From: Loktanella sp. DSM 29012
GTDB lineage: Bacteria > Pseudomonadota > Alphaproteobacteria > Rhodobacterales > Rhodobacteraceae
Assembly (NCBI RefSeq): GCF_900110705.1
Contig: NZ_FOEJ01000010.1
Coordinates: 1 to 64,000, forward strand
Direction of reading: 5' to 3'
Length of the DNA stretch: 64,000 nt
Under the pieces are notes generated by a model that saw nothing but the letters and a program-made list of their open reading frames with translations, did no database searches and was not told the origin of the DNA. Every line of letters starts with the position of its first letter. Position 1 is the stretch's first letter. The position numbers and the translations under genes are program-made. Below, one piece after another: positions 1-9,312 of this stretch.

Positions 1-1085
1 GCCCGGCACGATGTTTATGTTCGCCTGCACAAGCGTATCCTCGACGTCATCGAGACGGTCGTGCCAGTTGTGCACGTCAGATCCATCGACGAGGTTGTCT
101 GCAACCTACTGCCATCAGAAGGCGACCGCGCCGAGGATCTGGCGCGGCAGCGTTCAGCGAGGTGCTGACCTGCTCCATCGGCATGGCCCACACCGAACTG
201 TTGGCCAAGATCGCCGCTGAGCTACACAAACCGGATGGTATCGAAATCATCAGTGCCGCAGACCTGCCTGCGGCGCTTGCTGACGTTGAACTGAATGATC
301 TGCCGGGTATCTCCAAGGGGATGGGAGCCCGCCTTTTGGCCGCTGGTGTCCAAGATTTCACAGGCCTTTGGGCCTTGGCACCCAAGCAGGCGCGGGCCAT
401 CTGGGGCAGCGTGGAGGGGGAGCGATTCTGGAACGGCCTGCACGGCTTCCATACCGAGCGCCCGGAGACCAAAAAGAGCATGTTCGGTCACAGTCGCATG
501 TTGCCGCACGACTGGCGGAACCCGGAGAAGGTGAAGATCTGCGCGCGCCTACTGACCGAGAGTGCCGGCCGCCGTGTGCGCCGCGCCGATGTCCGCGCGA
601 CCGAACTGACGTTGAGCTTCCGGGGGAGCAGAGTGACCGATGCGTCGGGCCGACGGTCGGATGCACAGCAGTGGAGCCGGGAAGAGGTATTTGCCCCGGC
701 CCGCGATGACCACACATTCCTGACGGCCTTGGACAAAGGACTGGAAGAAGCGGAGAGAAGACTGCCGTTCCAGCCACGATCCGTGAGCGCCATGATTCAT
801 GGCCTGATCGGCGAAAACGAGATCATGACCGATCTCTTCGCTTCATCTACGGATGTCTCGCACGGAGCATCCGCAACGACCGGCCAGGCAAAGTGGGAAA
901 AGGTCAGCGACGTCATGGATGATTTACGTGCGAAGCTGGGACCGCAAGCGCTGTCAATGGGACCGCAAACCGAGGTGCCGGGCGGTTATGTCGGCGCAAA
1001 GATCGCCTTTGGCCGCATTCCGGACGAGGCGGACTTCAGCGGTCCGAAGATCGCCGATGAAGACACGCACTTCGCAACCTTTTAA
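1..1085 (+). pseudogene. Y-family DNA polymerase (DinB/ImuB-like), frameshifted and cut by the window edge
   Basis: Error-prone lesion-bypass polymerase, probably inactive. From base 1, frame 1 encodes a palm segment with the Y-family catalytic SIDE motif (about base 88) and runs to a stop at 166-168. The rest of the protein continues in frame 3: LTCSIGMA palm motif, KPDG, then the helix-hairpin-helix thumb (LNDLPGISKGMGARLL), the little-finger region and a C-terminal tail, ending at 1085. The two frames meet near bases 145-155, where the normal spacer between the LARQ helix and TCSIG is also too short, suggesting a small deletion rather than a lone miscall. A shorter product starting at GTG 162 would lack the catalytic residues. 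Many roseobacter homologues carry the misleading name ImpB. The N-terminus lies outside the window. Confidence 0.7.
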
Positions 1086-1160
1086 CGCCCCGCCACAAAA
1101 TAACGGAGACGCAGCTTCAACCTCTTTCGATAGAGAGCATTCAGACCTACACTCAGAGCG

Positions 1161-2633
1161 ATGTGGAAGACACGCGCGGTGATGGTGGGTTTTGCGATGG
1201 CGATGTGCCTTGTCGCGATGCTGTCCATCGTCCGGCTCGAACAACAGCGCGACGGGGTTTCGGCAGAACGGGTGATCCTTGCCGAGACGCCAGTGACGCT
1301 CTGGCGGTCGGACACCATGAAGGCCGGTCCGCTGGTCGTGGTGGCGCATGGCTACGCGGGATCGCGGCAAATGATGCAACCGGTGGCCATCGCGCTGACA
1401 CAGGCAGGATTCACCGTCGCTACTTTCGATTTTCTGGGCCACGGGCGCAACCGCGCGCCGATGACAGGCGATGTGACCTCGATCGAGGGGACGACCGCTC
1501 GGCTGGTAGAGCAGACCCTCGCCGTGACCGAGGCCGCGCAGGATGCCACGGGGGTCGTGGGCCCAGTCTCGTTCGTCGGGCACTCGATGGCGACCGACGT
1601 GGTGATCCGTGCGGCTGAGAGGAGCCAAGGGGTCGCGGCGGTCGTCGCGATCTCGATGTATTCCGACGCCGTGACACCGACCGCGCCGGAGCAGTTGCTG
1701 ATTATTTCGGGCGCGCGCGAGGGGCGGCTGCGCGCGGTTGCGCTGGACCGTCTGCGCCAGATCGCGCCCGAGGCGGTGGAGGGAGAGACCGTCACCGAAG
1801 GTCGGATCGCGCGGCGCGCTGTTGCGAGTCCCGGCGTCGGGCATGTCGGCGTGCTCTACAGCCCCGTCACTCTTGCTGAGGTGCGCGACTGGATCGGGAT
1901 GGCGACGGACAGGACTTTGTCCGGGCCCCTTCCCCGGATCGCGCCCTGGCTCGCGGCGCTTCTGGTTTCGCTGATTGCTGTGATGTGGCAGGCGAGTGGA
2001 TTGCTGGGGCCAAAGCGTGCCGGGCCCGTGCGGATGGGCCGAAGGCTTGTTCTGATCCTGACCGCCCCGGTCGTTCCAGCCTTGCTGGTCGCGATCCTGA
2101 TCCCGCCGGGACTGGGAGGTCTCTATGCCTTCGGCGCCTTGGCGGGATATCTGGGGACCTGGGGCGCGGTTCAGCTGGCGCTTTTGTGGCGAGCGAATGT
2201 GTTGCCAGAGCGACCGCGCCCGTTGGCCATCGGGATGTTACTGATCTGGGGCCTCGGGCTCTTTGCGCTGGCACTCGACCGCTATGGCGCGGCCTTCGTG
2301 CCAGTCGGTCCGCGGCTGTGGGTAATGTGGGCGCTTCTGCCCGGAACCGTGCTGTTCTGTCTTGCAGACGCTATGGTGGTCACCCGGTCTGGCTGGATCG
2401 CCGCAGGAATTCAGCGGATCCAGCCACTGATCGTCCTGCTGGGCGCGATGCTGATTGCACCAGCCTTGGGGATCGCCTTCACCGTGATCGCCGTGATGGT
2501 CCTGTTCTGGCTAGTCTACGGAGTTGCGGGGGCCTCGGTTCGCCGACGCAGCGATCCCGTGTCGGTCGGTCTGGCGCTTGGCATCATTCTCGCGTGGTCC
2601 ATCGCCGCCAGCACGCCTTTGGTTGCCGGTTGA
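1161..2633 (+). CDS. Alpha/beta hydrolase with C-terminal polytopic membrane domain
   Basis: Predicted membrane-anchored serine hydrolase of 490 aa; substrate unknown. Residues about 5-24 are a hydrophobic signal anchor. Residues about 50-245 are an alpha/beta hydrolase fold: HGYAGSR (oxyanion region), FLGHG, the nucleophile elbow GHSMA near residue 140, and a likely catalytic His in the PGVGHVG segment. From about residue 260 to the end there are six to eight hydrophobic helices, so roughly half the protein is embedded in the membrane. ATG 1161 follows only a weak ribosome site. It stands alone and converges on the SRAP gene. The fold assignment is firm; the role of the membrane domain is not known. 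Confidence 0.75.
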   Translation: MWKTRAVMVGFAMAMCLVAMLSIVRLEQQRDGVSAERVILAETPVTLWRSDTMKAGPLVVVAHGYAGSRQMMQPVAIALTQAGFTVATFDFLGHGRNRAPMTGDVTSIEGTTARLVEQTLAVTEAAQDATGVVGPVSFVGHSMATDVVIRAAERSQGVAAVVAISMYSDAVTPTAPEQLLIISGAREGRLRAVALDRLRQIAPEAVEGETVTEGRIARRAVASPGVGHVGVLYSPVTLAEVRDWIGMATDRTLSGPLPRIAPWLAALLVSLIAVMWQASGLLGPKRAGPVRMGRRLVLILTAPVVPALLVAILIPPGLGGLYAFGALAGYLGTWGAVQLALLWRANVLPERPRPLAIGMLLIWGLGLFALALDRYGAAFVPVGPRLWVMWALLPGTVLFCLADAMVVTRSGWIAAGIQRIQPLIVLLGAMLIAPALGIAFTVIAVMVLFWLVYGVAGASVRRRSDPVSVGLALGIILAWSIAASTPLVAG

Positions 2634-2673
2634 AGGATTACTAACTTCAACGGGTGCTGAGCGCCTCAACCCG
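2629..2673. terminator. Paired inverted repeats between convergent genes
   Basis: Two adjacent dyads lie between the hydrolase stop and the SRAP stop: GTTGAAG/CTTCAAC (2629-2651) and CGGGT plus TGAG / CTCA plus ACCCG (2651-2673). There is no clear T-run on either strand, so a bidirectional terminator is only a positional inference. Confidence 0.35.
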
Positions 2674-2702
2674 CATGAACATTCGGTGATCGGATGTCAG
2701 GA

Positions 2703-3398
2703 TCATGATCCATTCCCATCAAACCCACCGTGGTCAGACTTCAGCCCTTCACCTTGCTGATGAATGACCATCCGCTCGGCCGGGAAAGGCTGGATCAGGT
2801 CGAAGGCTTCATCGGGTGACCCCGTCAACCACTGCGCATAATCTTCCGGCGCCAAAATGGCGGGCATCCGATCGGGGTGGGTTTTCTTCGTGAGTGCGTT
2901 CGGCGTTGTCGTGACCATAGAGGATGTAATCATCTCACGCAGATCGCCGCCGCCATAGTTACCCTTGTAGGCGCGCCAGATGCCCGCCAGCGCGAAAGGT
3001 GGTCGTGGCTCATCACCAGTAGCACCGAACCAGACGTAGGTCGCCGGGTTCCGGCCCTTCGCCTCGCAGAAGCTGGTCGCCGGGATCAGGCAGCGCCGCT
3101 CCTCGAAGCTTTTCTTCCAAAACGAGGACGTGCGCAGCTTGTCGTCCCGCGCGTTGTTCACCGCCTTTGGCTGGATGGGCTTGCCAGTTTTCTTCGAGAC
3201 TTGCGGCATGACGAAGCCCCAGTGCGCGTTCTGAAGCCACCGCGTGCCGTCGTCACTCATCCCGACGATGGGTGCCATGCCCTTCGGAAAGATCGCCAGT
3301 AGTGGCTCTGCGTTGCCGAGCGCGTCCTGCGCCGCATCGATTGAGAACAACTGGCGCATTGCGGCTGCGGGCATCGTGTTTGAATAAAGGTTGCACAT
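2703..3398 (-). CDS. SOS response-associated peptidase (SRAP/YedK/HMCES family)
   Basis: SRAP-domain protein of 231 aa. The family forms a thiazolidine DNA-protein crosslink with abasic sites in single-stranded DNA through Cys2 and so shields them. I chose the ATG at 3398 because it puts Cys at position 2 (MCNLYS), which the family requires after Met removal; an upstream in-frame ATG would bury it. Other hallmarks present are the NARDDKL segment (catalytic Asn region), FCEAKG (Glu) and THPDRMP (His). Length is normal. The broken Y-family polymerase 1.6 kb away gives a loose DNA-damage context, but there is no operon. Confidence 0.9.
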   Translation of the reverse strand: MCNLYSNTMPAAAMRQLFSIDAAQDALGNAEPLLAIFPKGMAPIVGMSDDGTRWLQNAHWGFVMPQVSKKTGKPIQPKAVNNARDDKLRTSSFWKKSFEERRCLIPATSFCEAKGRNPATYVWFGATGDEPRPPFALAGIWRAYKGNYGGGDLREMITSSMVTTTPNALTKKTHPDRMPAILAPEDYAQWLTGSPDEAFDLIQPFPAERMVIHQQGEGLKSDHGGFDGNGS

Positions 3399-3573
3399 TG
3401 GAGTGAGGATACACGCAGCAAGGCTAAAGGGCACCTCATGATCGTAAACCACTCCGGCAAAGTTGGTGATCGTTTGAAGGCCGTCAATTGCATTAAAGGT
3501 TCTGGTGGGCCAAGAGTGTCAAAACCTCGCATCATGCCGGAGGTCGCCGGGATAGAAGACACTCGTGTATTCT

Positions 3574-3600
3574 GCAGCAAATGACCGGTTCGAGCCCAGA
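3574..3600 (-). repeat. Dispersed intergenic repeat, copy R1
   Basis: Read on the minus strand this contains TGGGCTCGAACCGG (3585-3598) followed by a TCATTTGCTGC-like stretch. The same 14 bases start copy R2 at 49267 (+), and a diverged copy R3 is at 55061. It sits in the 425-base gap between the SRAP and creatinase genes (3399-3823). I see no gene in that gap; an AT-rich stretch at 3640-3670 could be promoter for creatinase. Confidence 0.5.
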
Positions 3601-3823
3601 CCTACCGATGCTGCGGTGCGGTCGGATTTCAACTTTCCCTAAAATGCTTGCATTTAGCCGTTATTTCAGAGATGAGATACCAAGGGCCGGCGATGGCGTC
3701 GCCAGCATTTACATGCGAGCCCGTTCCCCTTCCTGAACGCCGGGATTTTTCTTTGCTGCTGCGCAGTCGGGGAAGGTCGACTTCTTCTGATTGTGCTGTC
3801 GCATGATGATGAAGGAGTCACAA

Positions 3824-5026
3824 ATGGATCGTCCAGAATTTTACCGTTTTCATCAGGGTGAAAAAACCCTTCCCTTTGCGCCGCAAGAATACGCGGACCG
3901 CCTCTCGCGATTACGGGCGGACATGGAGGCAAATGGGGTGGATGCCTGTGTCTTCACCTCAATGCACAACGTGGCTTACTATTCGGGTTTTCTATACTGT
4001 GCGTTCGGCCGGCCATATGCCTTGGTCGTGACGCAAACGGAGGACGTGACAATCAGCGCCGGCATTGACGCGGCACAACCGTGGCGGCGCAGTCATGGCG
4101 ATAACATCACCTACACGGACTGGCAGCGGAACAACTACTGGCGCGCCGTGCGATCGGTCACGGGACAGGGCAAGGCTATCGGATACGAGGCGGACCACCT
4201 GACACTATCTCAGCGTGACTTGATGAACGATTTCCTGGCGCCCAAAACGACCACGGACGTTGCCCCGATGACGATGCGCCAGCGTATGCACAAGTCCGAT
4301 GCTGAAATCGCGCTGATCCGGTCCTGTGCGCAGGTCGCCGATGTGGGCGGATATGCGATTAAGGATGCGATTGAGGTAGGCACCCGCGAGATCGACGTCG
4401 CCATGGCGGGCCGCGACGCGATGGAGTTGGAAATCGCCAAACGATTTCCAGATGCTGAATACCGCGATACCTGGGTCTGGTTTCAGTCCGGCATCAACAC
4501 CGATGGCGCCCACAACCCCGTGACAAGCCGCGCGTTGCAAGCGGGCGATATCCTCAGCCTCAATACCTTCCCGATGATCAGCGCTTATTACACAGCACTC
4601 GAACGCACACTGTTCGTAGAAACCGTAGATGACGCCAGTTTGAAGATATGGGAAGCCAACGTTGCGGCACATGAGCTGGGCATCAGCCTTCTCAAGCCGG
4701 GTGTAAGTTGTGCGGAGGTTACGGAGCAGATCAACACATTCCTTAATGAACGTGATCTGCTGCAATATCGCACTTTTGGCTACGGTCATTCTTTCGGCGT
4801 GCTGTCCCACTACTACGGCCGCGAGGCAGGTCTGGAACTGCGCGAGGACATAGATACCGTGCTCACGCCGGGCATGGTGATTTCGATGGAGCCGATGCTG
4901 ACTGTTCCAGAGGGAACACCCGGATCCGGTGGCTACCGTGAACATGACATCATGATCATTACCGACGACGGGAATGAGAATATCACCGGCTACCCCTACG
5001 GACCGGAATTTAACGTGGTCACATGA
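3824..5026 (+). CDS. Creatinase (creatine amidinohydrolase)
   Basis: Creatinase, EC 3.5.3.3, hydrolyses creatine to sarcosine and urea in the cytosol. The 400-aa protein has the metal-independent M24 'pita-bread' fold and closely follows known creatinases through the landmarks YCAFGRPYALVVT, TDWQRNNYW, WFQSGINTDGAHNPVTSRAL (the His here corresponds to the general acid/base His232 of the Pseudomonas enzyme), YYTALERTLF, FGYGHSFG.LSHYYGREAGLE and GGYREHD. The start at ATG 3824 has GAAGGAG ten bases upstream; the upstream in-frame ATGs lack a site. It is monocistronic. No creatininase or sarcosine oxidase gene is adjacent. Product glycine or glyoxylate could feed the bhc cycle 30 kb away, which is inference. 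Confidence 0.9.
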   Translation: MDRPEFYRFHQGEKTLPFAPQEYADRLSRLRADMEANGVDACVFTSMHNVAYYSGFLYCAFGRPYALVVTQTEDVTISAGIDAAQPWRRSHGDNITYTDWQRNNYWRAVRSVTGQGKAIGYEADHLTLSQRDLMNDFLAPKTTTDVAPMTMRQRMHKSDAEIALIRSCAQVADVGGYAIKDAIEVGTREIDVAMAGRDAMELEIAKRFPDAEYRDTWVWFQSGINTDGAHNPVTSRALQAGDILSLNTFPMISAYYTALERTLFVETVDDASLKIWEANVAAHELGISLLKPGVSCAEVTEQINTFLNERDLLQYRTFGYGHSFGVLSHYYGREAGLELREDIDTVLTPGMVISMEPMLTVPEGTPGSGGYREHDIMIITDDGNENITGYPYGPEFNVVT

Positions 5027-5462
5027 TGCTGGCTCACGCAGTGAGCAACGGTCTTTCCGCCTGAAAACCAAAGCCGACCTTGGCACACATACAGCGAAGG
5101 TCGGTTAAGTCCGCAGGGCGATCACGGACGGATCAAGCAGGTTTCTTTTGTCCGCCATGCCTGCGATCTGGGAGTTTTAGTCGAGGGCTGACCGCCATCA
5201 TCGCTACAGTCGCAACCCCGATAGCGATATCGGAGAGAGGCGGCCCCGATCAGGACCGCCTCACATTGGCGATAAGCGCGATCCACTTTACAGACCGGCC
5301 TGATAAAAAACCACGCCTTCTCCAGCACCGCCGCCGGATCGTTCCCCATACCGGGTCAGCCATCGGGCATTCCGAGCCCTGCGATACCTGTTATGTCCGG
5401 GCGTTCTTCGAGCGGTTTGCACAAGCCCCTCAGATGACGGGATGTTTCCAACCTGCTCCCGA
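5027..5462. other. Gene-free interval after creatinase
   Basis: 436 bases between two convergent genes. No convincing coding region on either strand. A short CGAAGGTCGGTTAAG-containing stretch at 5090-5110 and several imperfect dyads are present, but no clear terminator with a T-run. Confidence 0.4.
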
Positions 5463-6368
5463 TCACTTCAGAACATTGTCGATGGCGGCCAATGGCGCGG
5501 GCGGATCGCGGTCCGTTGCCTCGGCCACGGAAATCTCGACGATCCGGCACATCGCATCGAGAGGCAGACCGTTCTCCATATCCCGGAACGGATGCTCCAA
5601 CTGATTTGTGACCGCTTGCAGGCCGAAGAAAACGTAAGCCACCACCGCGACGAACATCGGCACAAACGGCCCCGCGGCTTCCAACAATGCAAATGGCAGC
5701 AGCAGGCAACAAAGATACGTCGTGCGACGGACCAGCAGGGAATAAACGAAAGGAAGCGGGGTCGTGGCAATCCGCTCGCATCCCGCCTGATGGTGACCAA
5801 GGGATGTCACAATCCGCGCAAGCGTCATTTGACCAAAGCGATCAATACCGCTCCGGTCGTGCGAGTGTCTGATTTTCCGGGACATGTCGCGCAGAGCCGC
5901 GTCCGTGCTGTTGGCCTTGTTCCCCAGACGGACCCCATCTTCTGCGCCAATCCATGCAGCGACATTGTCGTCAACTGCAACACCGCGCAAGGCGGAACGA
6001 TGAAAATGCGCAAAGGCCACGGCGCAGTTCAACAAGTCTTTGCGGTCGCTCGGATCAGATATGAAAATTTCGGCACTTTTCGCCAGGCTGCGCACATCGG
6101 CGATGATCCCGCCCCACAATGTCCGGCCTTCCCACCAGCGCAAATAGGCAGCGTTGTTGCGAAAGCCCAGGAACAGCGACAAGGCAACACCAAAAACGCC
6201 AAGCGCGGTCAGCGAGACGTGCGGGAAAGGCACGGCAATGTAGTCCAGCGCCATGACGATCACGGAGAAGCCCGCAAGGCCCGCGATCTTGGGCATGATC
6301 TGCGGAACCACAGAGCCTTGCATATCGAAAAACAGGGTCCACCCCGAAGGCTGGTCTTTCACAATCAT
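5463..6368 (-). CDS. Bestrophin-family (YneE/UPF0187-like) membrane channel
   Basis: Inner-membrane protein of 301 aa, bestrophin-like anion/ion channel family. Family landmarks: an N-terminal helical pair (residues about 20-60), then LGFRNNAAYLRWWEGRTLWGGI, which matches the conserved 'fR.n.aY.RwwEgR..wG' signature, and later helices (LLVRRTTYLCCLLLPFALLE; GPFVPMFVAVVAYVFFGL). The segment NQLEHPFRDMENGLPLDAMCR matches the conserved 'iE.PFG.d.ndLpld' end of the core. ATG 6368 was chosen because the MIVKDQPSGWTLFF start matches the family; the upstream extension is unlike any member. Transported ion in this organism is unknown. Confidence 0.85.
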   Translation of the reverse strand: MIVKDQPSGWTLFFDMQGSVVPQIMPKIAGLAGFSVIVMALDYIAVPFPHVSLTALGVFGVALSLFLGFRNNAAYLRWWEGRTLWGGIIADVRSLAKSAEIFISDPSDRKDLLNCAVAFAHFHRSALRGVAVDDNVAAWIGAEDGVRLGNKANSTDAALRDMSRKIRHSHDRSGIDRFGQMTLARIVTSLGHHQAGCERIATTPLPFVYSLLVRRTTYLCCLLLPFALLEAAGPFVPMFVAVVAYVFFGLQAVTNQLEHPFRDMENGLPLDAMCRIVEISVAEATDRDPPAPLAAIDNVLK

Positions 6369-6492
6369 GCAAGCGTTTCTTCTATCTGGTGCAGGTGAGC
6401 AATCACGCTGTTGCGCCGCGACGCATGTCAAAAGAAAAGCCAGAACGCTGATTTCAGTGCTCTCGCTTTTCAATTCCTCAGGTCGGTGTCGT

Positions 6493-6843
6493 TTACGGCA
6501 CGGCGACCACGGCGATCATCTCGACACGCATGCCGGGGCGGGCCAGGGCAACACCGCCCGTAGCACGCGCAGGCGGCGCATCCTTGCTGACCCATTCGTC
6601 CCAGACAGCATTCATGCCCTGAAAATCGGCCATGTCGGCCAACCAGACCTGAACAGTGGCGATGTCGGATTTGGCGGCACCAAGCTCGGCCACCACCGCA
6701 TCCATCTTGTCCAGCACCGAACGCGTTTGCGTCTCGATATCGGCGGTCAGGTCATCGGGGACCTGTCCGGCCAAAAAGGCGATGTTGCCGATGGTAACGG
6801 CCTGGCTCATGCGAGCACCGGGGTTGAGGCGGGAGAGTGTCAT
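6493..6843 (-). CDS. RidA family protein (reactive enamine/imine deaminase-like)
   Basis: 116-aa YjgF/YER057c/UK114 protein. RidA members hydrolyse reactive 2-aminoacrylate-type enamines or imines; diverged members work inside catabolic operons. Visible landmarks are IGNIAFLAGQVPDD, TQTRSVLDKMDAVVAELGA, VWLADMADFQGMNAVWDEWV and the C-terminal ARPGMRVEMIAVVAV. The RidA Arg normally found in the C-P-x-R-(A/S) region is represented by PPARATGG. ATG 6843 is preceded by AAAGGA and sits 13 bases after the stop of the DUF3726 gene; an alternative ATG at 6864 would overlap that gene. Last gene of the catabolic operon, so it probably handles an imine intermediate of that pathway (inference). Confidence 0.85.
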   Translation of the reverse strand: MTLSRLNPGARMSQAVTIGNIAFLAGQVPDDLTADIETQTRSVLDKMDAVVAELGAAKSDIATVQVWLADMADFQGMNAVWDEWVSKDAPPARATGGVALARPGMRVEMIAVVAVP

Positions 6844-6856
6844 GATGTGTCCTTTG

Positions 6857-7594
6857 TTAATCATTGTCACTGAGGGTTGATCCGGCACCGGCCCGCGACG
6901 CGTCGGACGCGGGAACGACGGTGCGCATTGCGAAGGTATTGAGCGTCTGGATGGTCTCGGCCGTGGTCGTCGCCTTGGCCACCATAAGACCCGCCACAAA
7001 GGGCGTTTGAGTTTGCACCGCGGCTGGTATGAAAGAGAGCGTCAGCGCGTCGCTACCTTGGCCCAGAATCTGCGTCATTTTTTGCAGGCATGCATCCTTG
7101 TCGTCAGTGCTGATCTGTCCGGCACTTCCAGTCAGTGTGATGCAAACCGGTTTCATCCGCGCCAATTCAAATAGAAACGGCAACAACAGGATAGGCGTGC
7201 TGACGACGCCCAGGGCCATATCCGATCCGGCTGTCAGTCCTTCGGGCAATTCCACGAAATCGCACAACGTCGCACCCAGGATGATTGGACAGTTGGTGCG
7301 GCCGCGCGCATTTTGCCAGTCGCCCGGTGTGATGGCGGGACACAAATCAGCCCAATCGCGCCCGTCGGCCTGCATCAGATGGGCACAAAGATGCGAAGGG
7401 CCATCGACCCCATGAGAGACGAGCCAGGCAGCCGAGAACCCGGCTTCCTCGGCCATGCCCCAGCTCATACCGGCACCGCGTGCGGCCTTCATGCATAACG
7501 ATACGGCCTCGTTGCACGATAAGGGCGCCGGTGCGGAATCGCGAAAGAACGGCGTGGAATCGCCACGCGTCTGATCATGTGGGGTCGCGGTCAT
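6857..7594 (-). CDS. DUF3726 domain-containing protein
   Basis: 245-aa cytosolic-looking protein. It resembles the DUF3726 family by recall of overall pattern (CNEAVSLCMKAARGAGMSWGMAEEAGFSAAWL near the N-terminus); no catalytic function is established for that family to my knowledge. There is no signal peptide. The start ATG at 7594 overlaps the stop of the upstream gene by ATGA, so translation is probably coupled. It sits between the unrecognised 562-aa gene and RidA, which implies a role in the same pathway, but no reaction can be read from the sequence. Confidence 0.7.
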   Translation of the reverse strand: MTATPHDQTRGDSTPFFRDSAPAPLSCNEAVSLCMKAARGAGMSWGMAEEAGFSAAWLVSHGVDGPSHLCAHLMQADGRDWADLCPAITPGDWQNARGRTNCPIILGATLCDFVELPEGLTAGSDMALGVVSTPILLLPFLFELARMKPVCITLTGSAGQISTDDKDACLQKMTQILGQGSDALTLSFIPAAVQTQTPFVAGLMVAKATTTAETIQTLNTFAMRTVVPASDASRAGAGSTLSDND

Positions 7595-9279
7595 ACTGCA
7601 CCACCCGCGTGTAGCTCGTCCGGAAAAGGCGCGCCGGCAAATAGATTGATCCGCACCCACCGGTCCGAGCGTGGATCGAACTGGTTCGCCCCAAAGAACG
7701 CAAGCTTGCAGCGCAGCAAATCAATCGGCAGCATGTCAGCGGCGATCAGATTGTCATGCACTTCTGCATAAGGGTGGTTCTGCGCCGTCTGGGCGCGGCG
7801 CACGGCGAACCGATGCTCTGGGTGGGCCAGCAAAAGTGCTGCGACAGGCTGCGCGCCGTCCATGCCTTTGACCGTTGCATACAACTCGGATATCAACCGT
7901 GCGATGCACAGGGGTTGCTCCAGCGTCGCGCCGTCCTCGGTGGCGCGTTCGCCCAGTCGCGGTTCCAGCTTCTCTTCCGAGACATACCAGAACCGCGCTG
8001 TATTTTCGGGCGCGGCGAAATCAATTTCCAGCGCCCAGCCATAGCCGGTTTCCAGGATGTGGCACAAATCGCGGACAGACATCGCGCCCGCGATGCGGAA
8101 GCTGGCGGCCTCATCCGCCCCCATACACTCGGCCAGATCGTCAATCAACGCGCCATGCGGCTCCAGCATCAGCGACAAGAGCGCCTCTTGCCCCTCAAGG
8201 GTCAGCGCATCTTCTCCCCATGTCCAAAGGGCATCCCACGGGTTCCGTGCTGTCCAGTCGTGGGTGTCCAGCACCTGTGAAATCAACGCAAGATCGCGGC
8301 GCAGGTCGTGTAGCTTGCGCAGTTGGACAGGATGCGCGGAATGCCAGACGGCGGCATTTTGCGTCGCGGCCTGACTCTCTTGCGTCAACTCGGAAATGGC
8401 GTCCGGCAACGCAGCGGTCTGCGCGCGCACTCGGGCCAGCGCCTCTTCGCGGGCCATCATCCAATTGTTAAGCAGGACCGGGTGCCGCACGATAAATGGC
8501 GCCATGCCAAGCCCCGTGGAATTGCCGACGCCAAGTCTACGACGCGTGTCACGATCCAGCTTTGCAGCTTGCGCGCCGCCTTTGGCAGCGGCGATATGCT
8601 CGACGATATCGACCGTAAAGGCACGGATAAGCCACACCGTCAGCATCTCCACCTGAAACGGCGGGGCGAGTTCCGGGCGCGCGGCGATATCGGCGCGATC
8701 AGCCGCGCCGAATTTTCCCGATCCATAAACGGCAGTCGTGCGCATGAGATAGCCGACGGCGTCAATTTCGGACGTGTCAGGTTGCCGGCCCTCGGACAGG
8801 GCTTTCACAACATGATCGAAGAGCCGCACCGAGCGGTTGGCGCGTGCCAGCGTCAGCTCGCAGTCACTGATACGGCCAGCCTCCTGAAAAGGGACATTTT
8901 CAGCAAGTCGCGCGATATCCTCGGGCGTCGGGTCCCCATCGAACAGGGTAAATGTCGCGTCCCACGCGGTTGCAATCACCCGGTCCGATCGCAACTCCGG
9001 CGGCAGGTCATGAGCAAACGCCACAAGGCTGTAGGTCCGCTCTGCGCCTCTGACACGGTAGACCGCGTGTCCTACACCGTTGGCTTCCACGTTCCAGACG
9101 GGACGATCGATCTGCCATTCCGCCGCCTGCAACCGTCGCAGCAGGACGCGAAGAAACGACAGTCGCGTCGGATGCGCGCTGCCCATGCGGGCAAGGCGCA
9201 TCACCTTGGACGCGGGACGCATGAAACGGGCCACATCAGGTGCGATCTGCGGGGCAGAACCAAAGGGTGTGACAGACAT
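7591..9279 (-). CDS. Unrecognised 562-aa protein of the BCCT catabolic operon
   Basis: I do not recognise this protein. It is 562 aa, soluble (no signal peptide or membrane helices), mildly acidic, with a long N-terminal alpha/beta part (YRVRGAERTYSLVAFAHDL; TAWDATFTLFDGDPT), a GxGKFGAADRADIA segment near residue 195, RLGVGNSTGLGMAPFIVRHPVLLNNWM near residue 275 and ARFWYVSEEKLEPRLGER near residue 435. The conserved-looking 'GNSTGLGMAPF' and 'FWYVSEEKLEPRLGE' strings suggest a substrate site, but I cannot assign one. ATG 9279 has a good GGAGG site eight bases upstream. It lies downstream of the BCCT transporter after a strong hairpin and overlaps the DUF3726 gene by four bases, so it is almost surely a pathway enzyme or assembly factor. 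Confidence 0.8.
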   Translation of the reverse strand: MSVTPFGSAPQIAPDVARFMRPASKVMRLARMGSAHPTRLSFLRVLLRRLQAAEWQIDRPVWNVEANGVGHAVYRVRGAERTYSLVAFAHDLPPELRSDRVIATAWDATFTLFDGDPTPEDIARLAENVPFQEAGRISDCELTLARANRSVRLFDHVVKALSEGRQPDTSEIDAVGYLMRTTAVYGSGKFGAADRADIAARPELAPPFQVEMLTVWLIRAFTVDIVEHIAAAKGGAQAAKLDRDTRRRLGVGNSTGLGMAPFIVRHPVLLNNWMMAREEALARVRAQTAALPDAISELTQESQAATQNAAVWHSAHPVQLRKLHDLRRDLALISQVLDTHDWTARNPWDALWTWGEDALTLEGQEALLSLMLEPHGALIDDLAECMGADEAASFRIAGAMSVRDLCHILETGYGWALEIDFAAPENTARFWYVSEEKLEPRLGERATEDGATLEQPLCIARLISELYATVKGMDGAQPVAALLLAHPEHRFAVRRAQTAQNHPYAEVHDNLIAADMLPIDLLRCKLAFFGANQFDPRSDRWVRINLFAGAPFPDELHAGGAV

Positions 9280-9312
9280 AGCAATTCCTCCCGAATATGC
9301 AGATGAATTGTC

